Source: an uncultured Phascolarctobacterium sp. (lineage in GTDB: Bacteria > Bacillota > Negativicutes > Acidaminococcales > Acidaminococcaceae). From it: a stretch of 7,053 nucleotides of DNA. This document shows, piece by piece, positions 4,564-7,053 of this stretch (positions within the stretch are counted from its first letter, which is position 1; the number at the start of each line of letters is the position of its first letter). A program made the position numbers and the translations under genes. The notes beneath the pieces were generated by a model, which was not told where the DNA came from, made no database searches, and saw nothing but the letters and a program-made list of their open reading frames with translations. The DNA is taken from positions 1 through 7,053 of the forward strand of contig CALCUU010000048.1 of NCBI GenBank assembly GCA_937906915.1, read 5' to 3'.

Positions 4564-6426
4564 ATGCGAATCGTTCCCTCAAGTAAGAAAATTTATGCAT
4601 TGAGTAGTGCCTTCTTGATACTATTCCTGACATTATCCATAACCTGTTTAAATTTATTTAAGAATAGATTGGTAGATGAAGCCCGCGTTACGGGGCAGGC
4701 ATTGCCCGATGAATTTATGGTGACAGATTATCACGCCATGATAAACGGGTTGTTGATAATTTTTGCGTCCATCACCGCATTTGGTTTGTATATGTATCTG
4801 CGCGGAGAAAGAATGACGAAGGCTGCGGAATCCATGAACGAAGTAGTGCGTGTCATGGGTAATGTATATTACGCAGTGTACCGCATCAATTATGAGCAGG
4901 GTACTTATATCAGACTTAAAGGTAGTGAGCATTTAGGAGCCAATACTCCCGAAGAAGGCGATTATGAATACCTTTTGCAAAAAATGTTGAAGTATGTAGC
5001 CCGTGATACCTACGATGAATTTGCCAAAACCTTTTCTTTGGAGAACATTCGCAAGCTGGTGTCAGAAAAGATTTGGGACTTTGGCGGTGACTTCCAAGGC
5101 TGGTACGGCAAGGAATACAGGTGGGTAAACATTCGCCTGTTGTGTGATTCTCAACTTAAAACCGGCGAAATTATTATGTGCTTTAGAGAAGTTGACGCAG
5201 AAAAACGTATTCAGCTGGAGCATATGCAAATTACGGAAGACGCTTTGGAATCTATCAAGAAGACTACGGAATCCAAGAGCATGTTCTTCTCCAGTATGTC
5301 CCACGATATGCGCACTCCTTTGAATGGCATTATTGGTCTTTCGGAATTGGCAGGCAAGCATATTGATGAGCCTGAAAAAGTTGAAGAATACCTGAAAAAG
5401 ATTAACAGCTCCAGTAAACAGCTTTTATCCTTAATAAATGACATTTTGGATATGTCCAAGATGGAATACGGCAAGCTGGAAACCAACGACGAGCCTTTTG
5501 ACCTGCGTGCTTCCATTGAAGATTACATTGCTCCTCTGGAATTGCAAGCGCACAAGGATAACAAGGATTTTATTTACGAATACGAGGTAGAGCACAATCT
5601 GGTTTGCGGTGATTTTTCGCGAATTGGTCAAATTTTGAATAATATTATTTCCAACGCAATCAAGTACACTCCTGCCAAAGGAACTATTGCCTTTTCGGTG
5701 AAGGAAGTTGTGCATATGGGTTCTGTTAGTAAATACCAATTTACTGTTGCAGATACAGGCTTTGGTATGACGGACGAGTTCCTGCAAAAAATCTTCGTTC
5801 CCTTTGAACGTGATATGCGCTTTGGCGCTCGCAAGGCAATGGGTACCGGCTTGGGTATGACCATTGTAAAAAATCTTGTAACGCAGATGAATGGTGATAT
5901 TACCATCAACAGTGAAGTTAATAAGGGAACCTGCGTTATTATAACTTTACCGCTGAACTTACAAGGAGAATGTAAGAAGTGCGGAGAATTATGTAAATTA
6001 GGTGTAATTAAGCCTAAGCTGACAGATGGTGAGGCAGTGGATTTCACTGGTCACAAAATTCTGGTGGCAGAAGATAACGAAATCAATATGGAAATCGTAA
6101 CTGAACTTTTGAGCATGAAAGGCATTGAGGTTATTCAAGCGTGGAACGGAAGGGAAGCCGTAGAAGCATTTGAAAAATCTGCTATTGGCGAAATTAGTTT
6201 AGTCTTAATGGATATGCAAATGCCTGAAATGGACGGTTGCGAAGCGACACAAGCAATTAGAAGCCTGAAACGAGGGGATGCGTCAAGGGTACCCATCATT
6301 GCTGTTACCGCTAACGCTTTTGCAGAAGATATTTCTGCAACGACGGCAGCAGGTATGAACGCGCATATTTCCAAGCCGATTAACTTCAAGGCTTTAGAAA
6401 AAACAATGGCTGAATTTATAATATAG
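4564..6426 (+). CDS. Membrane hybrid sensor histidine kinase with receiver domain
   Basis: This 620-residue hybrid kinase would pass phosphate from its His to its own Asp. Two membrane helices (about 10-32 and 59-79) flank a short outer loop of about 26 residues, so sensing may occur in the membrane or cytoplasm. Residues ~85-205 resemble the degenerate PAS region of gut-type kinases (VYYAVYRINYEQGTY, then YRWVNIRLL). HisKA has SMSHDMRTPLNG with His247. HATPase_c has the N box NNIISNAIKYTP (359-370), DTGFGM (397-402), FVPFERD and GTGLGM (427-432). A linker with C470, C473 and C477 follows. The receiver has the acidic pair E503/D504, phospho-acceptor D550 (LMDMQMPEMDG), T582 and K604. All catalytic residues are present. 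An HPt gene follows after 19 nt, which would complete a His-Asp-His relay. The signal and final target cannot be read from the sequence. Confidence 0.93.
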   Translation: MRIVPSSKKIYALSSAFLILFLTLSITCLNLFKNRLVDEARVTGQALPDEFMVTDYHAMINGLLIIFASITAFGLYMYLRGERMTKAAESMNEVVRVMGNVYYAVYRINYEQGTYIRLKGSEHLGANTPEEGDYEYLLQKMLKYVARDTYDEFAKTFSLENIRKLVSEKIWDFGGDFQGWYGKEYRWVNIRLLCDSQLKTGEIIMCFREVDAEKRIQLEHMQITEDALESIKKTTESKSMFFSSMSHDMRTPLNGIIGLSELAGKHIDEPEKVEEYLKKINSSSKQLLSLINDILDMSKMEYGKLETNDEPFDLRASIEDYIAPLELQAHKDNKDFIYEYEVEHNLVCGDFSRIGQILNNIISNAIKYTPAKGTIAFSVKEVVHMGSVSKYQFTVADTGFGMTDEFLQKIFVPFERDMRFGARKAMGTGLGMTIVKNLVTQMNGDITINSEVNKGTCVIITLPLNLQGECKKCGELCKLGVIKPKLTDGEAVDFTGHKILVAEDNEINMEIVTELLSMKGIEVIQAWNGREAVEAFEKSAIGEISLVLMDMQMPEMDGCEATQAIRSLKRGDASRVPIIAVTANAFAEDISATTAAGMNAHISKPINFKALEKTMAEFII

Positions 6427-6445
6427 GAAAGGTTAAAAAGGGTTT

Positions 6446-6805
6446 ATGATGAATATCTGGGATTTGGAAAAAATAACTGAGGCCGATGTGGCGAATACCT
6501 TAGAAGAACGCTTCATGGGTAGCGAAGCGCTGTATGTACGTTTCTTGAAAAAGCTTTTAGTAGATGCAAATTACGGACAATTAAAAGAAGCAGTACAGCT
6601 TGGCGATATGAAGAACGTGGAAATGAAAGCCCATACTTTAAAGGGCGTGTGCGCTACTTTAGGCTTAACTGAATTAAGCAGTAAGTTTAGCCGTGTGGTG
6701 GAAATGGTGCGCCATGGCGAACTTGACGATGTAAAACTGCGTGCCCACGTGGAAGATGCAGGTAGCAAATTGCGCCAAGTGCTGATGGTTATTCAAGAGT
6801 TGTAA
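6446..6805 (+). CDS. Stand-alone HPt phosphotransfer protein, 119 aa
   Basis: This small soluble protein is a single HPt domain: a four-helix bundle that accepts phosphate from a receiver Asp and passes it to another receiver. The phospho-acceptor is His63 in KAHTLKGVCATLGL, which fits the HPt signature AHxLKGxxxxLG. Helices rich in charged residues lie on both sides. It has no membrane segment or DNA-binding domain. Its gene begins 19 nt after the hybrid kinase and ends 16 nt before the dhaK-family gene, so its likely donor is the receiver of that kinase. Two ATGs are adjacent (6446 and 6449). The AAAAAGGG box gives 3 nt spacing to the first and 6 nt to the second, so the protein may really start one codon later. 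No response regulator to receive the phosphate is encoded in the window. Confidence 0.9.
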   Translation: MMNIWDLEKITEADVANTLEERFMGSEALYVRFLKKLLVDANYGQLKEAVQLGDMKNVEMKAHTLKGVCATLGLTELSSKFSRVVEMVRHGELDDVKLRAHVEDAGSKLRQVLMVIQEL

Positions 6806-6821
6806 GGGAAGAGGACTTTGT

Positions 6822-7053
6822 ATGCAAAAATTTATAAATAACCCTGATACTTTGACGGCGGAGATGCTAGAGGGTTTAGCTCTTGCTCACGCTGACATTG
6901 TTTCCTTAGAATTGGGTGGCAAATTAGTTGTAAATAAAAAATTGGCAGAAGCTGACCGTGTGACCATCGTAACCTTGGGGGGTAGTGGTCACGAACCTGC
7001 TTTTTGTGGCTTTGTTGGTGAAGGTATGGTAGACGTTGCCGTAGTTGGTGATG
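6822..7053 (+). CDS. dhaK: Dihydroxyacetone kinase DhaK-family subunit, N-terminal part
   Basis: The first 77 codons are present and the gene continues past the right edge. The start MQKFINNPDTLTAEMLEGLALAH fits the DhaK N-terminus. LGGSGHEP (52-59) is the family's glycine-rich motif, with His57 aligning with the active-site His56 of E. coli DhaK, followed by CGFVGEGM. DhaK binds dihydroxyacetone as a hemiaminal to a later histidine (outside the window). It works with DhaL, which carries ADP or ATP, and in PTS-type systems with DhaM. Oddities: the usual RxDAP segment before the motif is replaced (VVNKKLAEADRV), the first Gly of GGGSGHEP is Leu, and the block after GM ends AVVGD rather than CPGE. 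This may mark a DhaK paralog with another ketose or polyol-derived substrate. AAGAGGA lies 6 nt upstream of the ATG. Confidence 0.87.
   Translation, partial: MQKFINNPDTLTAEMLEGLALAHADIVSLELGGKLVVNKKLAEADRVTIVTLGGSGHEPAFCGFVGEGMVDVAVVGD

Overview
The window looks like a chromosomal piece of an anaerobic Firmicute. The evidence is strong AGGAGG ribosome-binding sites, moderate GC (about 47% in a 120-nt hand count inside the regulator gene), a coiled-coil/zinc-ribbon protein of the kind common in Clostridia and Negativicutes, and a gut-type hybrid histidine kinase. I lean towards Negativicutes (Phascolarctobacterium-like), but this is an impression from style and was not tested.

Left edge (1-450): an AT-rich stretch (100 G+C in the first 300 nt by hand count). 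It holds the minus-strand remnant of a MATE-family multidrug/cation antiporter that lacks its N-terminal half, a cluster of imperfect ~15-31 bp direct repeats where the missing part should be, and a bulged GC-rich hairpin. Next, a two-gene minus-strand unit (1181 to 450) encodes a coiled-coil zinc-ribbon protein and a 62-residue lysine-rich protein. It is driven by an extended -10 promoter near 1230 and probably ends at the 357-396 hairpin.

Centre (1416-4408): a plus-strand unit with its own sigma-A-like promoter carries a radical SAM enzyme, then a 627-residue regulator with the GAF-PAS-AAA+-Fis-HTH layout of the AcoR/DhaR family. It closes with a clear rho-independent terminator. The regulator's AAA+ domain keeps Walker A and B but has lost the GAFTGA loop and other working residues, so it probably does not act through sigma-54.

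Right (4473-7053): a second promoter drives a membrane hybrid histidine kinase (two TM segments, PAS-like region, HisKA, HATPase, receiver), a stand-alone HPt protein, and the start of a dihydroxyacetone-kinase DhaK-family gene that runs off the edge. The close spacing (19 and 16 nt) suggests one operon.

Working model (inference): the region controls dihydroxyacetone or related short-chain ketose metabolism through two layers. One is a DhaR-like regulator next door. The other is a His-Asp-His phosphorelay co-transcribed with the kinase gene. The final phosphate acceptor of the relay is not in the window. The phosphorelay-dhaK linkage and the degenerate DhaR-like AAA+ domain are the most unusual points.
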